From contig CM066912.1 of NCBI GenBank assembly GCA_033964015.1, forward strand, positions 32,535,086 to 32,599,085: 64,000 nucleotides of DNA. Reading direction: 5' to 3'. Source of the stretch: Scolanthus callimorphus. Its lineage: Eukaryota > Cnidaria > Anthozoa > Actiniaria > Edwardsiidae. Positions 22,216-37,200 of the stretch are shown here, piece after piece. Position 1 is the first letter of the stretch. The number at the start of each line of letters is the position of its first letter. A program made the translations under genes and the position numbers. The notes beneath the pieces were generated by a model. The model was given only the letters and a program-made list of their open reading frames with translations, ran no database searches and was not told where the DNA came from.

Positions 22216-25200
22216 CTTCTCAAATGCGCCTTACAATCCGTATACAGTGAAAAAAAACAAGAAATTATGGATACAATGAACAAAATAACAACAATGTATA
22301 ACTTACAGCTCTCTTCTGAATAAAATCCTTGGCATCTTTGATGTGGCCAGCGATGTTCTGCACAAGACGCATACGTTCGGCATCATTCAAGACTTTCTCG
22401 TAGAACGTGGTCACCTAAGTAAAAAAAATGTATATATTATATGTACTATATATGTACTATATAGAGAATAATATATAGGCTTGCGGGGATATGGAATTTA
22501 TCTTCGAGTGTTCAAATTTTGGGAAGGGACCTCGGTTTACATTGTCTCACCCGAAAGACGTAATCTTCAACCCACGATGAACACAAGGTCGAAACAACAG
22601 ATCCCTCACTGCCCGGGCTGGGAATCGAACCCGGTGCACAGAGGTGAGGCAAGCGCTCTACACGATGCGTCACCCGTAATAAAGTACAAGCACAGGCAGG
22701 CTATTAAAGCGCGACCAGACGTTTAGCAAATTATCAACTTACTTGAGTAAAGTTGTCTTCATCAGCGCTATTGTACCTGGCACAGTCCCCAGACACCTGC
22801 GAAATACAGAAAAACAAGAACATATTAAGAGTGCGCAGTTAAAGTGACACCTAGAATAATGAGCATGTACAACATGTGGACAATAAAGCGAAAAGAATGA
22901 GCGCATGCGCACAAGTAGTTTCGTTCAAACACATGATAGTGTGTTGACGAAGCGATAATGAAGAAAATAAATGTCTGCTGCTTTCACGAATTAGGTTTCA
23001 ATTCCCGATTACAAGGCGAATTTCAGGGCTGAAATAATATATGAAAAATCTGCCTCTTTCTATTTTCTGCTGCTCAGATGAAAACGTTGTCGCTGTTTTA
23101 AATCTAGAGCCCATTTCACACATCTGTCTGTTCCCAGGTTTACCTAAGTGACGGGGTTAAAAATTACTTGAATTGTGAAAGGGACAATAGCCGGGCTGCC
23201 ATCTCTGGGATGGAAGTTCGTTGTGTACTTGGGGTCTAAGTACGATGTGTTTCAAACTCACATTGAACTTGGAAGGGCTGTACTTCGCCACATCATCCAT
23301 AGGTCCTGAGAAGCTGTTAGGGAAGTAGTTAGGAGCACCCTCTGAAAAGATCATTATAAGTAAGTACACTTTTTGTCGCAGAAACGGGAACTCAACTGTG
23401 ATTAATTATTCAGTTAATTGTTTTAAATCGACTTGCCGCAAACTATTTACAAAAGGAAGTCACCCAAAAACCCCAGTTTCCATACTTCTTAAGGAATGGT
23501 CCATGCTTAGCGTGCGTATATCCAGTTCTGGAAGCACGCGGATAGTTGAGAGAGCACGAAGGTAGCGTAAGAGTCGCACGAGGCGTTAGCCGAGTGCGAC
23601 TCTAGCTAGCTGAGTGCTCTCTCAACTATCCAAGTGCTTCCAGAACTGGATATACGCACTGCTAAGTATGGACCATTGCTTTTATAACATAGAAAACGAA
23701 GTTTCGCAAAATAAAGTTGGAAACAAAACGCACGCAAACAGCAATCCCCAATGACTTGCACTGATAAATTTAAATCATGCTCAAAGGGCGGGAATAAAAT
23801 GCGATTTTTCCAATTATTTATTGGTTTAAATTATAGAACTGGATGTATACACACGTACTGACAAATCTTTTCTCTCTTTTTAGCCGTTGTAATTACACTG
23901 TAAGTGGACTTTTCAAAAGCTAGTGGAAAATATCGCCTTGTGTGTAAGCCTACTTACAGTGGAAGCAATTCAACAACATCGTTGCATTCAACACTGAAAT
24001 TTTACAAGGAAACCCTTTTCAAATTAAATGACAAAATCAAAATTGACTATTTCGTAGAAAATATAATGAAAACATAGTCTTTTCTGATTCTCATATTTTA
24101 TTAATTAGGCAATCATGGCATTGCAAGAGAAAAGAATTTGAAGAAAATCGAAAGCAGCGAAGGAAACCTTACTCGCCAAAACGCAAAAGAGAAATTGCAG
24201 ACTACTAAATTTGAAGTAGCTGATTTCAGGGTTAAAGACATTAATCCTGTTAAACAAAATTAATTTGGATCAATTGATTTACTTACCTGCTAACTTGTTC
24301 CTTTCCCGAATTTTTACATGACAGTTTTATGGCCGCTTAAGTAGAAATTCTTGTCGGACTTGAATGAAAAGAGCACTCAAAACTCGCACGAAAAGGAGCA
24401 AACTTTTGCAAAAATAAACCTATTTATCAGTCATCGGATTTCCCAAACTACATAAATCCATCTGAAACAGGTTCCTTTTCGCTTGCTTTCGATTTCCAGA
24501 GCTTGTTTTAGATCGAGGATGTTGTTTTTGACAGCTTTTGTGACATTAGCGAGCTCAATCTTGCCTCCCGTTTCGCTTGATTCCGAGTGATGACGTAATT
24601 TCTATGGGAAATCTCTATGGTATATCCATTTCTTTCACATAGAAAATCAGCCAATCAGAGCGCGCGTTATATCGTGTCTATGTTATAATAATTTTTAATG
24701 AAAGGTTATATGTGCTTTTAGTATATGCTGTCTTTTGGTAAAAAGCACTATATGGCGAGAAAGTGTAAAGCAGTCATCGAGCTTTCATTTTGTTGTTTTG
24801 TTTGCATTTTGGCGGCCACTCTAATTAGTTTGGTTGCTCCCTGGCGAGTAGGCTAACATTTTTGGTCAATTCGCCATCTGACCACCAAATTCTGCTCACC
24901 TGGGGCCGGTTCCTAGAAGGTCAGTTAAGAGTTATCTGTAGATAAATGCGTATCCAACGGAAAAATACTGAACAAATCCTATGCATGGATAACTTTATCC
25001 AACCTTTCAGGAACCGGCCCCCCTATTGTGTTTGTATCATGGGGGTCACCTTAAAATGTAGGCTTTAATTTTTAGTAAGTAGCGACTACATTTTGTAACA
25101 AAATCGCCTAAGCATCAACTTGTGTCCACATCATTGGGTCAGCTGATAATCCTCCCCTGGCATATAAGGCTACATTTTTGTAAACAGCACCAACTGTCCA

Positions 25201-28200
25201 TTGGGGATGAATTCCGCGCCCTGTACCTTTGTTGTCAAATGTCTGTGGCCCGTCCCTCTGGTAGTTGGCCACTCGTGCACGGTAGGGGCAGTTGACTGGG
25301 AGCTGAGTGTAGTTGGTGCCCAATCGATGAAGATGGGTGTCATGGTAGGAGAACAGACGACCCTGCAAGTTAAAGAGCCTGTGTCAGCCGCCATTTTGAC
25401 AGCATAGCAACATACCAAGTCGGAGAAAGCATCCATTTCCATCGGCTGATTTAGAGAAAAAGCTATAAAAAAGCAAAAGCTATAAAATCTTACGTAAGAA
25501 TGCCTATATAATGCAAGATTCAGTTCCTTTATCTTTATAACACTAAATAAAAGTATAATGTAGGATTCTGACTTATTTATGTAGACTACTGGTCTTATTT
25601 TATAAAATTTTGTTGAAACAACCGTGACATAGCCCCTTTAAGAAGCACAACGGATCAAATTGCGCTAGCAGTGATGTTGTAATGAGCCTGTGTCAACCGC
25701 CATTTTGACAGCAAAGCAACATGCCAGACACAATACGATACAATACCTGAAGCATTTTGTCCGGAGACGCTTCAATGCCTGGCAGCATGTTAGCCGGGTT
25801 AAAGGCACTCTGCTCTATTTCCGCGAAGTAGTTCTTTGGGTTTCTGTTCAGTACCATCTTGCCAACTGGGATGAGAGGGTATTCAGAATGGGGCCAAACC
25901 TGAAAAGGAATGATTCACATCAACACTGATCCTACGGCCCATGAAAAGGAAGCTATAACAATGCATGAACACAACCCAATCCTACTGCTGTTATAGCAAA
26001 CCCATGAACACAAACTAATGCTACTGCCCATGAAGAGAGGCTATAGCAACATCTGAACAAACTAATCCTGTCTTACCAGACCGCAAAATTGACGCACAAT
26101 TTTAGAAAATGAAGCAGCTGGAATTGCTTGAGGGTCTAGAGGGTGCAAAGACTCTTTTATAACGATGCTATAGTTCGCATATTCATGTACCTTTGTAAGG
26201 TCGAATGGGTTGAACCGGAACTTCTCGGCTTCCTCAAAGGTCATCACTTGGATATACATGGACCAGGATGGCTATGAGAAAAAGATGAATCAGAGGACGT
26301 GAAAAGGTGAATCTGATGAATCAGACTTTATTGGAATTTGCTCCAGTTCTTGGGTTTCAAGTGACTTTTGGCGCAAAGTTACTGCGATTTTCATAATTCT
26401 GCGAACTCTCGCTAACGATTTCCAACCGTCAAACCGCCTTCTGGCTTCCGTCAATCAAACAACCGAAGTCTTTTCGTCGTTACTCTGTGCATTTTGATTG
26501 ATCAGCACGTAACCGTTGCTGGCGTGACAGGAAGCCATTTGAGCGCTGCTTAGGCGCTGGCCAATCAAAATGCACAAAGAGCAACGACGAAAAGACTCGG
26601 GAGTTTGATTGACGGAAGCCAGAAGGCGGTTTTACGGTTGGAAAACGACTAGCGAGAGTTCGCAGAATTATGAACATCGCAGTAAAGTCTTGAAATGGCC
26701 TTCCATGAAAAATTGATTAACTTCCACTCACTTCGAGCTTTCGAAGCAAAAAAAAAGACCACTTACTTTGTCGACGCGAAATGGGCTGTTCCAAAAAAAA
26801 AAGATCCTACCCCCTATTGAGGAACTCCAATTTTCAGAAATTTCTTTACTATACCCCCTTTTTTCAAAAATTCCAGACTCCTGTACAACCCCTGTGGAAT
26901 TTCGAGGTTCTTCGATAGGGGGTCACGGATATAATAGCGGAGCTCCTTTGCGGCTGAAGGCCGCAGAGCGGAGCACCATAGGTATCGCGTAGGAAGAATT
27001 CAATAGCTCAAAGTAGAACTCAGGTATACTATCGACTTCATTTTCATCGTTCAGCGGTATTCCCATTATTATTATTCCCGGTATTCACGTGGTATGACGT
27101 CATCGATGACGTATCATGGAAGAAAAATAGTATATTTCGGGAAGGGATGAACCTCAGAGAACCAAACTTGGGTAAAGTTGTCTAAGTGGCAAAGGGGTTG
27201 CAACGGAATGGTCACGTGGTATGACGTCATCGATGACGTCATCATAGAATCATAGAAGTGAATCTAATTATCCCAACAGAATTATACATAAAACATTGTT
27301 GGCCTATGTTGCCCTTGTCTTGTTGTGACGTCATTTTTTGCTAATTTGCATAAGTAAAAATCTTGAATATCTCTGTAACCAAAAGAGCTATGAACGCGAA
27401 ATAAGCGACATCCTTCCTTATTTTGAATGTGCAATCAAATAAGTCATTAAAATTTCAGCCTTGAGTAGCACTTTAATACAGACAAATATGTAACCGGGGG
27501 CTCCGCTTTTAGCCAGTGGCTAAATCTCTATATTATGGAATAGCCCAATTTAATAGACAAATCAGTGCTGTAGCTAGGAGGGGGGAGTAGAAGGCAGAGG
27601 GGGCAGTTCCCCCCTCCCCCCCCCCCCCCCCCAGTAAAAACAAAGGATGCCCAAGCTTTGGTGTAGCATATCAAGAGACAGGACCTCAGTTAATTGTCTC
27701 ATCTGAAAGACGACAAAACACAATATGACGAATCACTTCGACCTGCGATGAACACAAGGTCGAAACAGCAGAGAAAAATTCCTCACTACCTCAGCCTTAC
27801 CCGCTGTGCCCCTGTGCTTCCCATAAAAATAAAGAACCGTGAGCGCCATCAGATGCTCAAACTTACAAAGTTCCCATCAGCGATGGCATTGTAGAGATCT
27901 CTGTTACTGTAGTCAGGATCCGAACCGGCAAGACTACCAGCTCTATCTACAGGGCAATTCTCGATGCCTTGGTCAGTCTGACAAACAAACAAAATAAAGG
28001 TTTAAGGTCTCGGTCAGAGAAACGAAAAAAAATTATTGTTGCGTCGCAATTTATGCTATGATAATCAGTTATATATGGCTAAAAGCTAAAAGGTTGTTCT
28101 ATCTAATGAAGTTCTTCATTTTAGCGAAGTTTGACTTTTTCTTATATTATCTTAGCGTCCCCGAACCAAAAACTACCTTGTTTACTTGAGACGCTCTAGA

Positions 28201-31200
28201 CCATTAGCGTTTTGTTGCAAACTTTCACACTTTGTCGGATTTTAATCTTGAAATGAACTGCAAAACAGGTGTGAGCGATTTTTTATATTTTTGCATATTT
28301 ACGAAAATATTAGATCGCAAAGTTTAAAGTCACATTTTTTTTCAGTTCGCTGCCGCAAAATTTATCATAAAATTGTTTTCAAGTAAAAATTACAAATTTC
28401 CTCACACGGTTTTATAGGTGTTGTCATCTTCTAATGACACAGAAAATTTGACACCGAAATCTTAGATTGTGTGAGGTCAGGAGCTTCGCGAAAGTGAAAA
28501 TTTGACCTAAAATTTAAGAACTAGAAAAAGCGTGTAAAGTTAATTAAAATACAGAAAATGAGGGGCGGGCAATACAAAAGAATGGGCTATTGAAGCCTAG
28601 GAAAACAGTTGACGCGTCATTTGAGGTTTTAGAAATATACTTTAGGATTCTATCAACTGAATTCCAGGAAAAAAAATCGTATTATAGATTTTTAATTATT
28701 TACCCTGACCGAGGTATAGGTTTGCTAAATGACATTTCAAGTAAAACATGGAGTACTTCTGTGTCTTATTGAACGGATGGAATAGGATTGCGAATTGGCA
28801 TTTTTGATTTCCTTCAAGGCTAAACACTTTTTTCAAACAGCAAACTGTATAATGGCCATTTTCGCTTGGTGGGACTCAAATCAGATAAGAGTGATGGTAA
28901 AAGCTGATACTAGTATCAAAAGATAACTTTATCTTAAAGTAAAAGTATCCTTGCACAAGCCCTGGGCCCTGTGTTTTTTTTTAGGAGCTCTCGCCATCTT
29001 CTTTTTTCTTATTCTTGTATAACTTGAACTTTAAAAAAAGGGAAATTGAAATTGAAAAATCATGTACATGGTACCTTTCGTAGTTTACAGTATACAGCTT
29101 CTCCTTTGTCAATTGAAAAGAGTGAAGGTAAAAGTTTATTGCTAGTATGAAAACATAAATTTAAACATAAAAGTATCATGCACCTTGAGATGGAATTTGC
29201 AGTATACAGCTTTTCCTTCGTCATTGACCATCTTGAAGGTGTGGCTACCATAGCCGTTCATGTGGCGATGGCCATTGGGGATGCCTCGGTCGCTAAACAG
29301 GAAGCACACTTGATGTGTGGTCTCGGGACGCAAGGTGATAAAATCCCAGAACATGTCGGCATCCTATAGTCAATAAAAATATTTCATGTAGCTCTGGTTA
29401 AGTTTGTTTTCCTATAGCCTGTGTAAAGCACAGGACCTCCTTTGTCAAGAGCATTTTCGCATACTTTTATTGCATTTTGCAAAGGGAATTTTTTATGTTT
29501 GCCCCCTTAACTTTTATGTCCACTGTCTCCCCTCTTTGAAGTTCCTGGATCTGCCCTGGTATGGTTACAGTTTAGTCACAGTGCGACTAGCAGGGACCAC
29601 AGAATTATGTGGGAAATTTAAATAAATTATGAGGGATTGTGCAATAATTTGTTGCAAGTAGCTTTTTTAACCTTTTTTTGTTCAACCTGGCCATCATGTT
29701 ACATGAAAAGTGTCTAAATAACCTGGCTTGTTCAGGGGTGTAGCCAGGGGCGCACAGGGGGTGGGAGATTTTCCATACATTTACTGTATTTGCTGGAGGA
29801 AATTTGAAAATTTTCGTCCCATGTTTTCACTATCCCCCCAACCAAAATTCCTGGTTACGCCCGTTGTTCCCAGGGTTTATTTAGTCCTCACAATTGGTGG
29901 TAGAAAATCTTATCTTTGGCGTTGTTTTCACTTTTTAGGGATGGTGTCATTTGATTCTTTTTTTAGTCTTTCTTTGCAGGAACGTGTTTTGTTTATATGG
30001 TGCATTTTATCACTACAGAACACCTACAGTCAATTTCGAAGTAGAACTGAAGTAGATTTTGGTAAATTTTCAGAAATTATGCGCTATTATGTGAGATTGT
30101 GAGTATCCGGATTATGCGGAGAAAGCCAAATTAAGCACTTCAGCATCCGTGCATAATTCTTTGGTTCCTGGCTAGTCACTAGGACACTGTTGTGATGTTA
30201 CATAATGCAGCTTACCTTCAGATGAGTGACAGGATTCCTCTTCTGGGTGTGAATAAAGCTTGGGAACTAAAGATGAAACACAACATCAATGTTTCATGTA
30301 GCCTACTGTAGTAAGCGTTTCTGCCAGGCTTTAGGGATGTTCCATGTAATCTCTGTTGTATTACAATATGTTATAACACACAGTACATGTAGTTGAATCC
30401 GGAGAAATCATTTCAAACGGATTACTTGTCTTTGTAGCAACTGTTCCCGTGGAGTTTTGGGATAGTAAACAAGTGAAAAGGGGAGAAAAGCCAAGAAAAC
30501 TCAACAACCAAGATTTTGCCGGCACAAAAAATTAGATGTGTGTGAAAAGAACAGGGGGCAGGAGGGGATTCGCATAAAGTTTCTCTGCCTGAAAACTTCA
30601 TTGGAACACTGCTTACGCACTGGCTCCGAAACTGATAAAGTATTGTCTGGTATGGACACAAAAAAATAATTTGGGACATTTCATAGAGACCTGAGAACAA
30701 CCTCACTCTAACATGTTTCTCGCTGGTTATATGTTTGGAGACTTTGTTTTAAACCTATTTTTGGCCTGGGCTGGAGCTCCTCTGAGAGGAGGGACTATAG
30801 GACGTTTACTTGTACATGTACTGCAGGGTTCCCACTGTTTCAGGATTTCAAAACTCCAATACTTTCTAAGACGCTTGAAAAAATTTAATGACCTTTCATA
30901 ATGAAAATGTGAATTTTTGCACATTATGAGTATCCTTTGTTTCAAAGTGACCCTCTTTGGGAAAACGTATAATAACGATTTAGCGTTTAATGAAAAAGTC
31001 GTTTATGAACACACTGATAGTTTTATTCACCGGACAGGTTCCCTTATTTTTATTTTACAATATACACAATCAACATCTTGCAAATTCTTCTTCAGGAAAA
31101 TATTTCCAAGACTTTTAATGACTTTGATAGGTTTTTGTAAAAATTCCATGACTTTCCAGGCCTGGAAAAGGGCATTTCTAAAATCCAGGTTTTTCAAGGA

Positions 31201-34200
31201 CCTGTGAGAACCCTGTACTGGATTTCACTCACCAGGATAGGATCTCTGATGAAGAAGATTGGAGTGTTGTTGCCAACCAAGTCCCAGTTACCATCCTCAG
31301 TGTAGAATTTCATAGCAAAGCCTCTAGGGTCACGGGCTGTGTCAGCACTGCCAGACTCGCCACCTGACGGCAAAACATGTTCTTTTTTCATGTACTAAAC
31401 TAACATAAAAGTAAGTTAATTACCACACAATAGCTCACAACAGACAATAATGTGGTAGCAAACAATGCAATTGGCCAGCTTGTGAATATTTAAGACCCTT
31501 TGACATCATTATTAGATGTAGATTGTGTGTTTCCAAAAAATTCCATACCCCCCCCTCCCACGGAAGGAATTGGAAATTCCAGAGGAGTAGGGTGGGGGGG
31601 GGCGATTTACCTGATCATTTCCATTCAAATACTTCATTTTTCTTCAGAAATTCCAGAGGGAGGGGCGGGGGGGGGGGGTCATTTCTCAACACCCTTCCGT
31701 GGGGGGGGGGGGGGGGGGAACTCAGTCATTTTACAATATTTTGAGTAATATTATTAAGCACTAGACAGCGTCTTTGATCAGGATTTCCAAACACTGAGAA
31801 GTGGGTTGAAAAAACGAGGCAAAGCCGAGTTTTTTAACTGACTTCAAGGTGTTTCAAATCCCTATAAAAAACTCTCGAGTGTTTGATATTACTGGAAAAA
31901 AAATAAGGTACAAAATCTAAAAAATTCTATGCAAATTAAGAATGCGTTTCCAAGCTCCTCCATGGTTAGGAATTTCTTTGTTCAAACTTGATGAATTATT
32001 AATGAGTCTCAGAACCAAAGGTCCAATTAAATGCAGATATGCAGCCCCGGGGGGGGGGGGGGGGGACTCTAAGATTAAAATGCTAGGGGTGACCGTCGGG
32101 AAACTCGAATTTTGACCCTAAAAAATACCTGGTCGGAAAAAAATTCCACCCTAAAAAATTACCCTCAGTCTGAAAATACCCAAAAAAATACCAACAATTT
32201 TGACAGATTAAATTTTATTCTGGCCGTTTATTTAATATACATCGAATGTATCCTCTCGACTTTCAAAAACACTACCTTATTTGCATGAGAACCCTCTAAA
32301 AAATACCTATTTTTCTTACTATACCGTTTATTATTTTCGAACCCCTAAAAAATACCAGATCGCCGATTTCACCCCTAAAAAATACGACGGTCACCCCTAG
32401 CATTCGAATATAGGGAGTCCCACCCCCGGGTATGCAGCGGTACTGTATTAAACACCACAAGATGTTTTTACATGGTTGAAAGCTGTATAACACTGTAGGA
32501 TACGGGTTAAGAACCAGTTTTGCATGCACTTAAATGGCTTCTCTATGGTGTGCTAGTCACAACAAGTATATATTTTTAGTGAATCTTGAAAAGATAACAT
32601 CTGTTTGTCATATAATTACATGCTAATTTACTCATTAGATGTTTTTCATGCAATACTGGCAGACATTTTTTCCAATTGCGCACATATTTTTCCTTACCCT
32701 GTGGTCCACAACTAAAATATCCCCCCTGTATTGCATGAAAAAACTTTATAGGTTACAATATTTATATAATGGCAGAGTTCATCCTATTTGAGGACAGTGT
32801 CTAGACAAATGGGGTGAAATTGCACAACAGTGGCAGCTTTAACTTCCGCAATTATTAAGAATAGGATGTTATATGACATTATCTTGTCAGTACATGTATA
32901 ACAAATCTGCTTTCATTCTTTTGAAAGAAGTTTTTAGATGGGGTGAAATTACACACCTGGACTTCTATCAGTTTTGCTTCAATTAATTAAAACACTTTTA
33001 TTGAAAAAGTAATCCTCTTCCATGCCTAAGGTATATTCTGTAGTCACTAGTTATAGCTACTGCTAAGAGCCAACAAAGTACGGTTGCAAACAACTATACG
33101 GTTTCTGCAAACAAGGCAGATGGAAATGCATAGACATCTTGTATCTCAAGATATCAAATTTCTTCTGGGTGCCTAAAATCTTTTGTGTAGTGTTTATTTT
33201 AGCAACAGCTTCAATTAGGTGGTTGTTTTAACAATTTTTTTAGGTTTACTTTATCAATATAAAGATGAACATTTACCCACCCTTACAGAAATAACTATAC
33301 TTTAAAAGTACTTTAACTGTACTTGTAAAGGACTTTGCAGTACTTTATGTGTACTTTACAAAATCAAAGCGTTACTTTATATGTACTTTGCAGACTTGGC
33401 AAAGTCCACTACCATAAACTTATTTTGTACTTTACAATAAAGTGTAAAATATGAGTGTACTTTTGTAGCACTTTTTGAGAAGTTTCTCTAGGCAATGCTT
33501 GCAAAGTGCAAAAAAGTGCATGAGTGAGTTTGGTTGAATTCACACTTTAAAGGAGTGATGTACTTTTCTGCACTTTTTGAGAATAGTTTCTCCGAGGTTC
33601 TCTAGGCAATGCTTGCAAAGTGCAACTAAAGTGCATGACCGGGTGGTTTGGCCTCATTTAAACATTATGCATTATGTAAAGTGCTAATAAGTTCCTCATG
33701 GTCCAGAAGACAAGTAACTTTATTCATACTTTACAAAAGAGGTGCACTTTAAATGAACTTTGCATTTGTCCCAACACACTTCTAGCATGTAAAGTGCGAA
33801 TAAAGTTCCTCTCGGAAATTGCCTGAGCGGAGCCTAGACCGTTCCAATCTCGCATATTATTGGCTAATATATTAAAGGTGGGGAAATCAAATATGTGGTC
33901 AAATATGTGGTGTCATATTCTCCACAATAACGTTCGTGTCAGCTAGTTCATGATCATGGAGGTCGAAATATGCACTGGTATTTCGGGCAAAATTCATGCC
34001 TTTAAACACTCAGTCAGATCATCGTGTATACCAAAACTCATTCTCATGGTGTTCTCCTGAGGGTATAAAGCAAAAGCGAGGGCTTATGTTTCTGGTAGAG
34101 GTAAGTTTTATGTTGTTATAATATAACTAGTAGCGGTACAGTCGGCTGCGCTGAAGGTCCACCGCATCATTCAACTGTGGGGGAATTATCTTCTTGCAAG

Positions 34201-37200
34201 GAGGAAACCATTATATTGAAGCAGGAAGCTTGTTTAAGCTTCCGGTTGTTGTATTATTTTAAATGCATTATTTGTACTGTAGAACCGGCGGCTACACGCA
34301 GCTACAAAGTCAATCCTTGTTGTTGATGATCAACACGCTCGACTTTATGTAGGTCTATTTTGATCACGCCGTGATTTGGATTTAAGCCCGCAAATTCGAT
34401 CCTCGCATCTTGTTTATTGTTTTGAGTTGCGTTTACGGTTGTGAGCCATGACTGATCTTAAATCCTACATTTGTGTATGATTTCTTCTATGAAATAGAAG
34501 GTATTTTCGACACCAGCCATCACGAGCTCAATACAACGGAAAATTTTTATCCGATATCACATGTTTCCGGTTAATAATTAAGCTGAAACACCGCTTACAT
34601 TTTAGGATAACGCTCTGAAATAGAAGTGATCATAAGATCGTTATATGTTGATGGCGGCATGCATGGACAGCTAGTGTACATGTTGAGATACATATTGTAG
34701 ATCTGCTACTGCCGAGAAGTATATTATATAGAAGAGCCGTGAAATGACACTTAGCCTTACGCGTATGTCTCGGTCACGCAACGGGTTGAAATGTTTGCCC
34801 AAGTCGGGACCGTAATTTCCAAGCGTGGTTATTAAAAACATACTCTTGTTGTATTCAAAACGAAATCAGAGGCAATGGGAACACAAAAAATGTATGACTG
34901 CAAAGTACAACTTGAGTTGATGTAAATACATTTTAAAATAAAAGGTCAACAAATCGGAACATTCTGAAGGCTTAAAGAGGTAAAAAAAATGGCTTTCTAT
35001 GTTTAAAGTGCAAATAAAGTATTTTTTCATCTAGAAAAGTACATTTAAAGGACTTTTAAAGTGCAAAAAAAGTCACGTTTTTTCGCAACTAGGACTTTTG
35101 CATTACTTCCAAACAAAGTACACTTAAAGTGCATAGTAAGCACAAGGAAAGTGCAAATAAAGTTTCTTAAGTTCCTTTTTAGCGTGGGAAAGCCAGTGGT
35201 AAAGTACTTAAAAAGTATATAAGTAAAGTACATATAAAGTATCTTTTTCTTATACACTTTCCATTATTGTAAAGTACACATAAAGAACATATATGCAAAG
35301 CCGCTGGGTGCCGAAAAAGTACATAAAAAGTGCTATTAAAGGTCATTTTTGCTCACAAAAAAGGCTAATAAAAGTACTTTCAAAGTACATTTTAGTTCAG
35401 GTTAAAGTCCGTTCAGTCAAGTACAGTTAAAGTACAGTTAAAGTGTATAAGTAAAGTACATATAAAGTATCTTTTTCTTATACACTTTCCATTATTGTAA
35501 AGTACATATAAAGAACATATATGTAAAGTCGCTGGGTGCCGAAAAAGTACACAAAAAGTGCTATTAAAGGTCATTTTTGCTCACGAAAAAGGCTAATAAA
35601 AGTACTTTCAAAGTACATTTTAGTTCAGGTTAAAGTCCATTCAGTCAAGTACAGTTAAAGTACACCATGTAAAGGACACTTAAAGTACAAAAAAGTACTG
35701 TGTATTTCTGTAAGGGCAATGATCAGATATAGGGTCAAGCAAATAAAATGATTATAGGTGTGGCATCAGGGTTGTAAGGTCGCTTTTAATACAGTAAATG
35801 GATAGTAGGAGGGCTTTTTTGGGTGAGCAGGATTTTTTCAGAGGCATTTGCCATGCAATAATTTTTTTGCTGTAGTTGACTATTTTTTCCCTTGAAAACA
35901 AAGGATGAAGGATGAATTTTTATTTCAACTAGAAGTTTCTAACAGAAAGTGAAGTGCTCGCGGCAATAGAGAATGTGCCTCCTCTGTAGAAATCATCAGA
36001 AGAGCAATATCCAAGGCAAATGATTTCTTTTGTCATCTTATTTAATACCGATTTGTCATGATGTCCATATATGACCACTGGTAGCTAAAAAATATGATCA
36101 TCTTTTGCTCAAAATTTATAAATTTTATCACTCAAAGATCTCCAAATGGCATAATATTGTCTATGTATTGCAGCTTAATGAGGTGACTGAATAGGAAATA
36201 AACATTCACTTGGTGTGCTAAAAAACAACAGTAATTTGCCAGAAATTCAGACCAAAATTGGAGATGCAACAAATTACAAAAATACAGAAAAAACTGATAA
36301 AGAAAATTTTCTTAATTTCAGAAATAGCTTTTAATTTAATTTTCTTATGCCTTAGATTAATACAGATCCTACCAGTAATATTATTCGATTTATCCCTCAG
36401 ATTTCTTGTTATATTATTCACAAATAATGTGCTTACAATTGCAATCACTTAGCAGTTTCTTTGGCTAGCTAGTTTTAACTCTATCTTATTTTTTTAGTTA
36501 TAACATTGCTGGAATTATATTCTTTGGATGAGTCTACAGAAAGAAAAGGAAAAACTCAAAACTTAGCACACATAAAAACATCACTCAATCAATCAAGTTT
36601 ATTTCTAAAATCCATTTATTTCAAGTACCCATGGGAATTGTCTTGTTCCTCTTAGGCCTAGTTTCCATATAGTCTTATCTGTCGTATCAGTCAACCGTGA
36701 AACAAAAGAATAATTCCAATGTCCATTGTTTCACTGTCGACTGATATGACAGATAAGACTATATGGAAACCAGGCCTAAAGTAAGCAAATCTTCGTGAAA
36801 TGGTTGTAAAAACATACTCCCTATTAATAATAATGAGATGAACAAATGCAGACCAAAGAAAGAACAAACCAGTTTGACTCATAATACAACCCGATCAAAT
36901 TTATTTCAGAATTCAAGGTGAACAGAACTATAGGTTAACTTTAACAGAAAAAATACCTGAAGTCTTGCGTAAACTTTCTTGAAACTGCCAAACAACCAAG
37001 CAATTTGCCCCTGGCATTTGCAATAGTAGTACCATTTGTCATGATTGTATTCCATTGTAGTAGTGACATGTTCCGCATGGTGTTTATCTCATACATACAG
37101 TCAAGTGGAGTGCAAATGCAATAGACTGTTTAGTACAATTGTCACAACCATTGTATGGAGTTTCCACAGATCTCAAAATTATTTAAAGCCTTAGGATGTT

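Noticed and set aside
22605..22680. tRNA gene
   Set aside because: A B box is present but the sequence does not close into a cloverleaf, and it continues into a SINE body.
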